Positions 10,884 through 20,039 of a DNA stretch of 64,000 nucleotides are shown here, one piece after another. Location of the stretch: NCBI RefSeq assembly GCF_000210295.1, contig NC_026744.1, positions 1,674,001 to 1,738,000 on the forward strand, in the 5' to 3' direction. The notes under the pieces are model-generated. The model was not told the DNA's origin. It saw nothing but the letters and a program-made list of their open reading frames with translations, and made no database searches. Position 1 is the stretch's first letter; the number at the start of each line of letters is the position of its first letter. Origin of the DNA: Trypanosoma brucei gambiense DAL972. Lineage: Eukaryota; Euglenozoa; Kinetoplastea; Trypanosomatida; Trypanosomatidae. The position numbers and the translations under genes are program-made.

Positions 10884-11291
10884 TCCGTTCGAATATGAAC
10901 TAAACCCCGCTTACAGAAAGGGGCGTCTCAATCGCCTCAATTTCGTTTCGTTCAGTCTTTTTAGTCAGTGCAGGTTTCTTTCTTTTTTCGTTTGGCGTCC
11001 CCTCCTCTGCTTAGTGTGTGCCACCCTTGATATTACCCCCAGTATGTCTTGCCTACCACATTGGACGAGGGGGAAAAAAAGAGAGGAGCATGTTGGTGTA
11101 GTTATCGTTTGGAAACTCAAAACACCTCCACACGAGGAGAGCACAAGAGCATTTGGAAACACTAATACTGTGCACATGCCCGCAAATATCTATGTCTCTA
11201 TGCCTACATCGCCCATTACCTTACTGAGTGCGTTGGGCGCCCAGCACAGGCGAGAGAGTAAACTCCATATTACATGTATGTATGGAACCGG
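10884..11291. other. Intergenic spacer upstream of PI-PLC
   Basis: About 400 bp. On the minus strand the part at 10975-11000 and further upstream is rich in purines and short pyrimidine runs. It should contain the PI-PLC splice acceptor and the 3' UTR of the SH3 gene. No gene seen. Confidence 0.5.
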
Positions 11292-12446
11292 TTAGGTGCG
11301 AGTTGTTCCGTTGGGTGTGGGTGCTCTTCTCAGCAGCATTTCACTCTCCGTTGCCTGACGAAGGGCGCGACTCATCTCTTCCAACTCTGCGCGCTGCTGC
11401 AAATGGACCTTGAGTTTCTTCGCCTCCCTTTCCCAGTGATTATGCTCATCTTCCGCGGCAATATACCGTTCACGACCTTCAGCTATCGCTTGACGCAAAC
11501 GTTCCTCCTCTTCCGCACTGTTCGATGCCGATAAGCTACTGTAGCGTCGTTTTTCTTCCCTGTACTTCATTTTGATCTCCTCCGCCTGCTCAGCCCAATA
11601 GCTTAATAGTGCCCGGACTTTGGCGTCCCTAATGACTATCCGGCGGACCAGCCGTTGTCTCTCCTGACAAATATTATAACGCGCCTCTTGGATCTGTTTG
11701 CTGAGTGCTGACAACTCCACACCCGTATCACGCACCTCTCTATGGCACTGTCGAAGTCGCTCGTACAGCAGTTCTCGGTACAGTGAATTTTCGTTAACAT
11801 AGGCTTCCTTCCCCGAAAAGAGTTCCGCTACACATGAAGGGAATTTGGTCGGTGCGGGGCACTCCCGACTCTTAATCTCAACTAGTAAGGAAGAAAGCTC
11901 ATTCACAAGGTTCACCATCGTAGTTTTATCTGCGCTATTTAAGCAATGGACCTCCTGTTCGCCTCCCTGGTAGTCAGACGTTTGCTCCTTCGGAACAAAG
12001 TGTGTAGCACCATGATAACGAATCGAATCCCGTTCCATGTCGTTAACACATTCTAGCAGCCGCCTGCAAGAAGCATCTCGCTGTATCAGCTGAAATTGAA
12101 TACCCTCCAGGAGTTGAACAATGTTTAGCTCGTCACTACCATTTTCATCTTGGGGAAGTGCATCTCTCCCACTTAGAGGCGGAGGAACATACGGCGGCCG
12201 CTCAAACTTAACGCCTCGTGCCGATTGGAGAACAAAGAAATCACGGAGTAATTCCTCAGAGGGGCAACCAACATCGACTTCTTCCATTAGCGACGAGGGC
12301 AACAGTCCTCTAACTCCTTCTAAGGTCTTCCCGGTCCACCACCCGCTCGGGTGGTTTTCCATAACAAAAATGAGGTCGCCCTCGCGAAATCGCAAATAAT
12401 GACGACCGGGACCCTCGTAGTCATCAAGTGCGCATGCAATAGACAT
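11292..12446 (-). CDS. SH3-domain protein with long coiled coil
   Basis: The protein has 384 residues from ATG 12446; the open frame continues upstream only to a TTG. Residues 1-60 form an SH3 domain: ACALDDYEGPGRHYLRFREGD, then a GWW motif (SGWWTGKTLEGVRGLLPSSLMEEV), matching the ALYDY, GWW and GLFPSNYVE landmarks. About residues 170-370 are charged and helical, with heptad-like stretches (IQEARYNICQERQRLVRRI, EEERLRQAIAEGRERYIAAEDEHNHWEREAKKLKVHLQQRAELEEMSRAL). SH3 domains are scarce in trypanosomes, so this is probably an adaptor or cytoskeleton-linked scaffold. Partner unknown; the function is inference. Confidence 0.75.
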   Translation of the reverse strand: MSIACALDDYEGPGRHYLRFREGDLIFVMENHPSGWWTGKTLEGVRGLLPSSLMEEVDVGCPSEELLRDFFVLQSARGVKFERPPYVPPPLSGRDALPQDENGSDELNIVQLLEGIQFQLIQRDASCRRLLECVNDMERDSIRYHGATHFVPKEQTSDYQGGEQEVHCLNSADKTTMVNLVNELSSLLVEIKSRECPAPTKFPSCVAELFSGKEAYVNENSLYRELLYERLRQCHREVRDTGVELSALSKQIQEARYNICQERQRLVRRIVIRDAKVRALLSYWAEQAEEIKMKYREEKRRYSSLSASNSAEEEERLRQAIAEGRERYIAAEDEHNHWEREAKKLKVHLQQRAELEEMSRALRQATESEMLLRRAPTPNGTTRT

Positions 12447-13023
12447 TTGCACTCTGTTGGACCCCAACCCGACCCAGGTCTATTGTCCTTTGTGCGTCCA
12501 AAGCATCGATAAGGTGACAATGGAAAGGAAAAAAAGGGAGAAAACTTACGCGAAGCAGTATAAGGTAATGAGCGACGGCAAAAAAAAAAACAAATTAATC
12601 ACGACGCAACAGATTCCCCACACATCGACCCAAAGCATGCCCGCATGCCTCACCAAACAAAACGAAATGAATAACACACAGAGAAGCAACCTCCCTCCTT
12701 TTTTACACGAATAATTACGTCATGACTTCAAGCTGTGCACGCGCGCGCCCGTAATGAAACAACATCGTATAACCTATAAGCATCTGCATAAAGAACTGAC
12801 TTTTGAAAAAAAAAAAAGCACAGTTAATAGCCGTTTGCACGCACACACACATAAGTGAATTGTATGATAGTGGATGGCACGCGCATGCTGCAACAAAACG
12901 GACGTCGCCTGCATACATTAACTGGTAAAAAGAGAAATACTCACGGCGCTACAAAGTTACTAACAAGAGGAACAAAACAAGCACAGTCGTAGTCCCTTGA
13001 TGATGGCACCCCGTACATTGACC
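12447..13023. other. Intergenic spacer, no gene seen
   Basis: About 580 bp, A-rich on the plus strand with an A run at 12807-12817 and a CA-rich stretch near 12840-12851. Small frames here are low-complexity. It contains the SH3-gene leader and the 3' UTR of the TruD-family gene. Confidence 0.5.
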
Positions 13024-14904
13024 CTACAATAAGCCATAGAGGTCGTGAAAAGATGCGTGACGGAGGTCAAATACTTCCCTCAACATAACGAAGGGAGATG
13101 AGTCCTCGGGGAGGTAGCAAGAAAGTACAACGGAGTTTGGCCCCCGGTGCGTCTTCAATATTTCTTCCATTTTTTCCGTAAAGCGTTCCGACACGTTATA
13201 CACGCAGGGCTCGCGAACTCTCGTCGAATAGTCTATATCCCCGATTTGTACGAGTTTCCGCTCTTGCATAACCGCAAGGTCAGACTTAATCGATGTCAGA
13301 GAGTTTGGGTCTCGAATTACAGACACTTGCATATTGACAGGTTTTGTTATCAAATGCCGGTAGAACTGTAGTGGGTTTGACAGAGGGGATGGCATCTGTT
13401 CATCGAACAGAAATGACATCCCGTGCTTCGTTGCAAACTCCACATAAAGTTTTTTATCCAGAGGCGATAAATGGGGAAAAAGGCAATTATTGGCAGCTAC
13501 TGAACCGTACGGAACTGGGAGAACAACATCAGTTATCTTAAAGGTTCCCTTCTCCTCATCGTCTTTGGTCACTAAATGATAGTTGCCACAGTTGTTAGGC
13601 AATGAAGAGGAGTCACAACCTGAGACGCTATCAGCGGGACCCATACGGACTACATCCCCTTCAACGACATTTAAACCCTTGGACAACAGTCGCTGTGAGG
13701 CCATGGCGTTCCATACAAATTCGGCAGCGCTACGTCGCAGTGCCTCGCGCATCGGAAGGGCACTCCATAGCTCAGCGAGGTACGATGACTTCCCACATTC
13801 GGCGTCTGCGTGATATTTATGAAGGCCCCTCAATAACTGTACAATCCAGTTGGGTGAGCGCATGTGCTTAGCAGTGGTGGCCCATGTCTGTGCAATTCCA
13901 GGGACCGTACTGGGATCGGCGTTGAGATACTTCAGAAAGTGATCATAGTGCACACCATTGCTTTCCGCGACGCAATGGAGCAGGGCCCCTATAGACTTCA
14001 GGTAATCTCCCCTCGCAGCCAACACGGCCATGTCAAAGAACCGGTTTGTTCCAACACTAAACCTGTCTAACCAAAAATAATTAATAAATCCCCTTTCTGC
14101 CGTCTTCTTCAGCAAGGCCCTTATGGTGTCCTGGCTTCCTTCCACGCACCTCAAGAGAACACGGTGGTGGTGACCACGCGCCCCCTGTAACAAGGAATGC
14201 AGCTTATCAGTTGAAAAGTACTCCCGCGGTTCAAAAATCAGGGGATGCAGATTGTAATGTCGCGATGCATGTGACAAAATCTCCTTTGTTACTCCTAGGC
14301 AGACGCCGTGCTGGGTGATACAACCAAATGAACCTCCGGGTTGGTCCCGCAAGAAAACGCAGTCGGGTTGAAGCGAAAGCACATACCCGAGGCGGTTTTC
14401 CACACTATTTAGCGAATAAGAGTCACGATACAATACGAAGCGCAGAACTGGAAGATCCCGCGGAAGTTTTCCCGTTAGTCGCACATATTCGCCATAGCTC
14501 TGTACACGTGGGGAAAAAGACTTGGACGGGTCGCTAAATGGTGTCCTGGCATCGTCTTCAATGAGAAGGGTCTTCTGCCTGGATATTTTGCGCCACTTCC
14601 CTTTTACAACTTTTGACAGTGCAGCCACGTCCCCGACGGCATCAACTTCATTTACCTGAAGGTCGCTTGCTTGTGCTTTTACCACAGCTACAGGAAGTTG
14701 GTCATTTTTCGCCAGCGGCTGACAAATGTCTCTAATTCGCAACAGAAGACCTGAATGTTTCTCTTCATCGCTAAGATCGCGGCCACAACGCCATTCGCTT
14801 GGAGACGAAACGAGCCCTGACGTTGGTCTACTGAGCGCCCACCGCACGATAGGGCCCCTTGAACTTACCTTCATGAACCTCTGTCGCACATTTTTCAAAT
14901 TCAT
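13024..14904 (-). CDS. TruD/Pus7-family pseudouridine synthase-like protein, probably mitochondrial
   Basis: The protein has 626 residues from ATG 14904. The N-terminus (MNLKNVRQRFMKVSSRGPIV) is basic and lacks acids, like a mitochondrial presequence. TruD/Pus7 landmarks appear in order: RFVLYRDSYSLNSVENRL near 155-175; the catalytic-loop region FLRDQPGGSFGCITQHGV near 185-205; RGFINYFWLDRFSVG near 275-290, matching the family N-Y-F/Y-G-x-Q-R-F-G; AAEFVWNAMASQRL near 405-420; VVEGDVV; and HLVTKDDEEKGTFKITDVVLPVPYGS near 460-485, close to the Pus7 motif. The family converts uridine to pseudouridine in RNA. The usual G-x-K-D-x-x-A-x-T-x-Q loop is altered, with an insertion between the Asp and TQ and no Ala in place, so activity is doubtful. 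An assembly or RNA-binding role in mitochondrial ribosomes is an inference. Confidence 0.7.
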   Translation of the reverse strand: MNLKNVRQRFMKVSSRGPIVRWALSRPTSGLVSSPSEWRCGRDLSDEEKHSGLLLRIRDICQPLAKNDQLPVAVVKAQASDLQVNEVDAVGDVAALSKVVKGKWRKISRQKTLLIEDDARTPFSDPSKSFSPRVQSYGEYVRLTGKLPRDLPVLRFVLYRDSYSLNSVENRLGYVLSLQPDCVFLRDQPGGSFGCITQHGVCLGVTKEILSHASRHYNLHPLIFEPREYFSTDKLHSLLQGARGHHHRVLLRCVEGSQDTIRALLKKTAERGFINYFWLDRFSVGTNRFFDMAVLAARGDYLKSIGALLHCVAESNGVHYDHFLKYLNADPSTVPGIAQTWATTAKHMRSPNWIVQLLRGLHKYHADAECGKSSYLAELWSALPMREALRRSAAEFVWNAMASQRLLSKGLNVVEGDVVRMGPADSVSGCDSSSLPNNCGNYHLVTKDDEEKGTFKITDVVLPVPYGSVAANNCLFPHLSPLDKKLYVEFATKHGMSFLFDEQMPSPLSNPLQFYRHLITKPVNMQVSVIRDPNSLTSIKSDLAVMQERKLVQIGDIDYSTRVREPCVYNVSERFTEKMEEILKTHRGPNSVVLSCYLPEDSSPFVMLREVFDLRHASFHDLYGLL

Positions 14905-15088
14905 TCGCGACAAAACCGGAAGAAGAGCAACACGGGAGGACGAACTGGTAGGTCACGGACACAAAGGTTCAGAACAAAATGTGCACGCAGTAAGCGGCAG
15001 GTGTTCGAGAAGGGGGGGAAATAGAGAGAATTATAGGACGATCACGAAACATGTGAGAATTAAAAAAAAAAAAAAAGTCACTCATAAA

Positions 15089-16468
15089 CTAACTGAGCAT
15101 TGACCACGATACTTTCTTGCCATCGACAAATTTTTGCACCGTTCCGTCCGCCCCGTCGACAGCATATGAGGCGTCCATATTATCCTTCCATGGATTGTAC
15201 GGATTATCAATAAAGGACTTGTACATGTCGCTTTCAGCTTCCTCCGTACGAGCGGCCGCCTCCATTTGGATTGTTTTTAGTGAAGGCACGCAATCACCAA
15301 GAGCTTCGGAATCAAGATAACCATATTCGGGCAACTGATTGCGAATGTGTGGCGGTAGTATCTGCAACTTGTGCTCGTAGAGCTCGTCCTCTAACTGCAT
15401 TAGCGCCCCTTCAGTAATGACCAGTCTGTCGTGTTTCATTGCATCATAGGCATTGAATCGATTAATAGGAATAGGATTCTTCGCTCCCTTGGGGCCTTTC
15501 ATTCGCTGCTTGGCCGCCGTTTTGTTGTAATCATACTGCTCATCACATAGAACGGTGGGGCGAACAATCTTGTTCCTCCCGTTAAAGAAGCTTCCAAAGA
15601 AAAAGGCTCTGTCAAACTCACTACTGGGTGTAATGCGGGAACCCCCGTCCATGAAAAGTACCCCACCACCCGTATGTCGCACGTCCCACGACATATTACG
15701 GCACAGTTCCAAGTAACACTCTTGCGTAGGCTCCTCCAACGTGAGACGGTCCACGACCTGTAATCTCCCTTGCAACATCTTTAGCGTGAGCATCATACGA
15801 TTGCTTTTGCTCCATGTTTTGACATCCATCGTGGGCATCAGCATGTTCCATGGCTTTGAGGGTTTGGTACGACCACCCCATGTGTACAAGTGATTTTTTC
15901 GGTTACCCACGCGGGGCATTCCCATACCTGTGTTGGGCCAGTTCTTTTTGGCCTTTCGCCATATCTCCCGTGTTTCATAGTCCCACTTGCTCGCAAAATT
16001 CTGACAGCGAACCATCCAATACGTGAGATTTTTACTCAGCTCCTCTACCTCAGGATACATACCAAAAATAAAAGGATCTAACTCACGCGTGTATATGACT
16101 TCATTCTTCAAGTTAAACACCGGTGCTATGATACGCTCCTTCATCGTGCCGTATGTGTAGACAATTGGCTTCGTTGTACTAAAGTGGGGAAGCTCAGGAA
16201 GCGGCGCTGTAAAGTATGGATGAGAGCGCTGAGGGGAAGGAATATACGGCGATATGACAGGCCGAGTGATGGTATTGTGTGGGTGGTGCAAAGGAAGGGG
16301 ATGCGCCCCGGGCAACACATGTTGTGGTCCTTGGTACAAAAAGTCTCCCTCATCACGCGGGGCGATATCATGAACACCAGACGTGCGCCAGTCGTATCTG
16401 GGGCTAAAAATGCTAGAGTGCCGCTTTCCAAATGCCGCCAAAACTACGGAGAAAGAGACGCGGCGCAT
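15089..16468 (-). CDS. uL4m: Mitochondrial large-subunit ribosomal protein uL4m
   Basis: The 459-residue protein begins with a basic presequence (MRRVSFSVVLAAFGKRHSS). The middle carries the L4 core: PRVGNRKNHLYTWGGRTKPSKPWN at about 192-215, then SKSNRMMLTLKMLQGRLQVVDRLTLEEPTQE at about 228-258, matching the bacterial L4 order of a basic loop, a Lys/Arg-rich helix, and a (K/R)L-V-(V/D)-(D/E) strand. Bacterial L4 is about 200 residues; the long N- and C-terminal extensions are typical of trypanosomatid mitoribosomal proteins. It should bind mitochondrial LSU rRNA. ATG 16468 is chosen because it begins the presequence. Confidence 0.82.
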   Translation of the reverse strand: MRRVSFSVVLAAFGKRHSSIFSPRYDWRTSGVHDIAPRDEGDFLYQGPQHVLPGAHPLPLHHPHNTITRPVISPYIPSPQRSHPYFTAPLPELPHFSTTKPIVYTYGTMKERIIAPVFNLKNEVIYTRELDPFIFGMYPEVEELSKNLTYWMVRCQNFASKWDYETREIWRKAKKNWPNTGMGMPRVGNRKNHLYTWGGRTKPSKPWNMLMPTMDVKTWSKSNRMMLTLKMLQGRLQVVDRLTLEEPTQECYLELCRNMSWDVRHTGGGVLFMDGGSRITPSSEFDRAFFFGSFFNGRNKIVRPTVLCDEQYDYNKTAAKQRMKGPKGAKNPIPINRFNAYDAMKHDRLVITEGALMQLEDELYEHKLQILPPHIRNQLPEYGYLDSEALGDCVPSLKTIQMEAAARTEEAESDMYKSFIDNPYNPWKDNMDASYAVDGADGTVQKFVDGKKVSWSMLS

Positions 16469-16946
16469 AGCATAAAGCCTGCTGCTCAGTTAGATATCAG
16501 TAGATTTCCGGCGATGGTCCCCTCCCCTCTTCCTAATCCCTCACACACTGTTTTCAACTAAAGCTGTCCCTCAGAGTTGACAAGGAGGGAAATGCCCGCC
16601 AAGAAATGAAAAGATGGGAGAAAGATAGAAGTGGGCAACGTGTTTGTGCTGCGTGGTGAGTGACAGTGTGAGCAAGGAAGAGCACAGCAACCATGGAACG
16701 AAAGTTAAATCTACAAATGGAGTTCGCAAATACTTGTGTGTATCCCTACAGAGTGAAGGCCACTCACTAATTCCTGTTGACGAGAAGCGCATCCAAGTCG
16801 CCCCTACTTCTTCCTTGTTGTCATTGCACTCTTTACCACTTCCGTATGTCACCTTCTCCCCTTCTCTTCTTGTTTAATAAACCCTCTTTTCCCTCGGCAC
16901 AAAGTCACAGGTCACTCGATTACTCAATTTCGGGAACCGATGGCAG
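16469..16946. other. Intergenic spacer, no gene seen
   Basis: About 480 bp between uL4m and the next upstream gene. Purine-rich stretches on the plus strand near 16575-16635 are pyrimidine-rich in the transcript and should hold the uL4m splice acceptor. No gene recognised. Confidence 0.5.
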
Positions 16947-17441
16947 TTATACGAGCTCCCTTTTTTCAAGCAATTCCCTTAGTTGTTGGTTCTCCACTCG
17001 CAAGCGTTTGATTTCATCGCGCGCCTCTCGCAACTGTTGCCTGAGCAATGTATTCGCTTCATCGAGCACGGTGTATCGCTCTAATGAGATCTTACTAGCA
17101 TTGTCTAGAAGACTGATCTGCAGCTCCGCCGCCCCCAACCGGTCACGGAGAGCAGTGGCATCGGCAGTTGACCCACCCTCACAAGCATCAACGGGCTCAG
17201 TTGCCACGATTGCCTTCCCCACCTTTGCAGCATGACGACAAGAAAATGAAGAGGAACTAGTGATGAAATTTGGAAATAGCGAAACCGCACGCGGGAGGGG
17301 TAATCGAGGGTTCCTAAGCGCCAACACGACTCCCGTATCCTCCACAGCGCAGCGTTCCGATAAAGTGCTGAGGTGGCGAAGGGTTGCGCAGGGAGCGCTA
17401 AGGGAGCGGTTTATCACAAGCACCTGATCGGCACCGCGCAT
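16947..17441 (-). CDS. Unknown 164-residue protein with C-terminal coiled coil
   Basis: ATG 17441 is chosen because the open frame above it reads through a polypyrimidine tract and the AG at 17465. The first 95 residues are Ser, Leu and Arg rich without a recognisable domain. Residues about 95-164 form a clear heptad pattern (LRDRLGAAELQISLLDNA, LLRQQLREARDEIKRLRVENQQLRELLEKRE), a leucine-zipper-like coil that probably dimerises. There is no basic DNA-binding region directly before the coil, so a bZIP factor is unlikely. Function unknown. Confidence 0.65.
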   Translation of the reverse strand: MRGADQVLVINRSLSAPCATLRHLSTLSERCAVEDTGVVLALRNPRLPLPRAVSLFPNFITSSSSFSCRHAAKVGKAIVATEPVDACEGGSTADATALRDRLGAAELQISLLDNASKISLERYTVLDEANTLLRQQLREARDEIKRLRVENQQLRELLEKRELV

Positions 17442-17464
17442 GCAGATCCGGAGAAAAGAATTAT

Positions 17465-17515
17465 CTAGTGAGCGGATACAAACCAGAGACACAGGGGGGG
17501 AAAAAAGCAGATAAG
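17465..17515 (-). promoter_or_regulatory. Trans-splice acceptor deciding the start of the coiled-coil gene
   Basis: On the minus strand a C and T rich run with a TTTTTT-CCCCCCC core is followed by TCACTAG, with the acceptor G at 17465. The resulting 5' UTR is 23 nt and the first ATG in frame is at 17441. Confidence 0.5.
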
Positions 17516-17747
17516 AAAGAGGAGAGTTATGTGTGTACGAGACGATCATCAACTACAGGTGTAATAACAGCACAGTTGTCATTTTCGTCGTTACCACACT
17601 ATTCTTCCGAATTTGGAGAGCTAATCTAACTATTCTACATCTCCAACTCTATTTCGCCACCCCGCCGTTGACATAGCAAGTGTAGGGATTTATATATAAA
17701 AAATAAACACGTTAAGTTAGGTTCAGTCAAAAGAAAAAAACAGAAAA

Positions 17748-18557
17748 TTAGTACTTCCCATATCTCCTGTAGGTAGTTGCTCGCGTAAGATGAGGGCGGT
17801 GGTACGCAAAGTCGCCATAACGATTTGATAACTCCGCGAACCAGCTAACGTCTATTGATTCACTCAGAGGTGGAATGATATTATCTGCCCTTTGCTGTAT
17901 CTGGTACCATGTTCCAAAAGCTCCACAATCCTCTAGCAGCAGATCCTCATAGGAAGGAATATAATCTAAACAAGGCGATGAAGAGCAGCTGAAAGGGTGG
18001 TCGCACCACTCCACAGAAGCAGCCGCCCCTGGCGTATCAGCCACTTTCAAATCGACAGAACACGCCTTTCCGCCTACAACTCTTACTTCATGAACCTCTT
18101 GTGGTTCTGTACGAGGTACCGATACCCCTGCATTCGCAGAGCGACTCCGTTCAATCGGTGAAACGTTGGGAAACAACGGTGGAAGATGAGTTGGTGTAAC
18201 AGTTATCTCACCGCTTGTGTCGTCCTCTTCCTCTCCTTCCCCACGTCGAGAGGACTCCGATATGGTTGTTGCACAGCATTGGTAATACCGCTCCACTTGA
18301 GGAGGAGGAGTGCCTGGAGATGTCATTTCAGATATTTCCATAGTTAGATATGAGTAGTCCACACATTCGCCTTTAGAAGAGTTTATCTCTTTGGAAGTAT
18401 CCGCACGCAGTCGGGAAACAGGACTCGCGGCAGATAAAGATTCACCAAACCCTCTGAAGCTTTCAGGACTGCCAAGAGATTGCAAGCACTCACTAAATGG
18501 GGGAAGATTCACTCGTCCCTGATATTTAAAGGGGTTCCGCGGTGACACATCAAACAT
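17748..18557 (-). CDS. Unknown 269-residue, mostly disordered protein
   Basis: The ATG at 18557 opens a protein rich in Ser, Pro and Glu from about 25 to 190, with an acidic patch (RRGEGEEEDDTSGE near 105-118) and no membrane segment. The last 70 residues look more ordered: DYIPSYEDLLLEDCGAFGTWYQIQQRADN followed by SIDVSWFAELSNRYGDFAYHRPHL, with many aromatics. No family recognised. Codon composition and length make it a convincing gene even though the product is unknown. Confidence 0.65.
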   Translation of the reverse strand: MFDVSPRNPFKYQGRVNLPPFSECLQSLGSPESFRGFGESLSAASPVSRLRADTSKEINSSKGECVDYSYLTMEISEMTSPGTPPPQVERYYQCCATTISESSRRGEGEEEDDTSGEITVTPTHLPPLFPNVSPIERSRSANAGVSVPRTEPQEVHEVRVVGGKACSVDLKVADTPGAAASVEWCDHPFSCSSSPCLDYIPSYEDLLLEDCGAFGTWYQIQQRADNIIPPLSESIDVSWFAELSNRYGDFAYHRPHLTRATTYRRYGKY

Positions 18558-18679
18558 ACCTAAATATATATATAAATAGTCTACTAAGTAAAGGTAAATA
18601 TTAGTATTTCAGGAGGGGGAAAAGGGACAAATAACACAGGTAAAGTAATATTTTTGACAAGAACACGATCACACAAAAA

Positions 18680-18901
18680 TTAAAAAGGCTGACTCAACAG
18701 GTGTATCGTCAGCGACAAAATAAGACGCGGTTGAGTCTGCTTCTTCCTTGACCTCTTTTGCCGTTCCTTCAGGCGTTCTGTCAGGGTTAAAGTGAGTTCT
18801 CCCTCATTAATCCCAGTCGGCGGCCCAGAACGCATCAGTAGAAGCAGGTTTCTATGCATTGCCCTCCTTAACGGGTGCACACCGCCCGTAGCTGCCTGCA
18901 T
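18680..18901 (-). CDS. Possible small basic protein, 73 residues
   Basis: ATG 18901 opens 73 codons. The middle (LTLTERLKERQKRSRKKQTQPR) is strongly basic and helical, and the frame is more GC-rich than its surroundings. There is no recognisable domain and no strong polypyrimidine tract just upstream. It may be a small gene or chance. Confidence 0.22.
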   Translation of the reverse strand: MQAATGGVHPLRRAMHRNLLLLMRSGPPTGINEGELTLTLTERLKERQKRSRKKQTQPRLILSLTIHLLSQPF

Positions 18902-18957
18902 TTAATCCTCAGTCTCGTCCACACATTCAGAGAATTTTACACCCCAACCTAATTATT

Positions 18958-18973
18958 ACACACACACACACAC
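18958..18973. repeat. AC dinucleotide repeat
   Basis: Eight AC units in the spacer upstream of the 269-residue protein gene. Confidence 0.9.
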
Positions 18974-19358
18974 GCATCAGACTAAAAGTCAGGCCAATCA
19001 CATTCCGACGAGCAATAAATACATGCCAGTAGTCTAAAAGTGTCTCCTACCACCCACCTTCTACTCCCTCACATAATGGACTTGTACTAACTATGCAAAA
19101 CACAAACACAAACAAAGGTGAAGAAAAATGAAGAAAGATATTGCATGGATGGCCGGTGTCTGTACTACACATTGCATTTCCAATTGAGGTAAAGAAACGA
19201 ACATATGAGGAGGATGGGTTTATGTTACACAGCAAAACCATCGTATCGGAAGGCAACCAGTCAAACAACCTCAGAGGATGGGAATCCAACAACGAAGTGT
19301 GGGGACCATATGACAGAATGAATATACACAAGAAAAACAACAACAACAACAAATATTA

Positions 19359-20039
19359 TCAGAGCATAGTGCATCCCGATTTCTTTTTCCTATTTGCGAT
19401 GCCGGGTGACTCCTCCTCATGCTCGTCTACCAGATCCACTGAAGGTAACTCCAGTTGGTGAACCTCATCGCGGACCTCTGAAATGGTCGCTGCAGGGGGG
19501 AAAATAACATTAGGACTTCGACATTCCAACCATGACTCCTCTCCACGGATGCTTCGCACTAAAGTCTCGAATACGGCCGCTGCCATGGAATGATCCTTTG
19601 CTGTAACCTCCAGCAGCGGATACATAAATTGTGCGGCAAACTTGCTTGCCTCTTCACTACTCACCGCACGGTGCTTCACCTCATCTACTTTATTACCGAC
19701 AAGAACGCAGGGTATTGATGGAGACCCCCTCGCGCGACAAAGTTGCGTGTGAATCGCCTTGATATGGGAGAAGCTTTCAGCGTCTATCACGCTGTACACG
19801 AGAATAACACCATGGCATTTCCGTATATATTTGTAACGCATTCCACCGAATACATCCTGCCCGGAAGTGTCGACTATTGTAAGCACGGTAGGTTGTGCAT
19901 CCACCTCTACTGCCTTTTGGTACACGTCCTCAATCGTGGCTTCATACTTCACAACGAAGCGGTTTCGAACGTACTGAATGATGAGGGAACTCTTTCCAAC
20001 GCCGCCGTCACCCAAAACGACGAGGTTAATATTCCTCAT
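19359..20039 (-). CDS. Ras-like small GTPase with CaaX box
   Basis: The protein has 226 residues from ATG 20039; the open frame above it crosses the 5' UTR. G motifs read in order: GDGGVGKSS (G1), YEATIEDVYQK (switch I, very close to the Ras PTIEDSYRK effector loop), DTSGQDVFGGMR (G3, with the catalytic Gln kept), NKVD (G4) and TAKD (G5). The C-terminus ends KKKSGCTML, a polybasic stretch plus a CaaX box; Leu in the last place predicts geranylgeranylation. It belongs to the Ras/Rap branch rather than Rab. A hydrophilic linker of about 55 residues separates the G domain from the CaaX. Likely membrane-bound switch; effector unknown. Confidence 0.88.
   Translation of the reverse strand: MRNINLVVLGDGGVGKSSLIIQYVRNRFVVKYEATIEDVYQKAVEVDAQPTVLTIVDTSGQDVFGGMRYKYIRKCHGVILVYSVIDAESFSHIKAIHTQLCRARGSPSIPCVLVGNKVDEVKHRAVSSEEASKFAAQFMYPLLEVTAKDHSMAAAVFETLVRSIRGEESWLECRSPNVIFPPAATISEVRDEVHQLELPSVDLVDEHEEESPGIANRKKKSGCTML

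Larger units (their letters stand above)
18558..19358. other. 800-bp spacer with one small candidate ORF
   Basis: AT-rich DNA with an AC repeat at 18958-18973. The only notable content is the small basic frame at 18680-18901. The rest should be the 3' UTR of the Ras-like GTPase gene and the leader of the unknown 269-residue gene. Confidence 0.5.
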
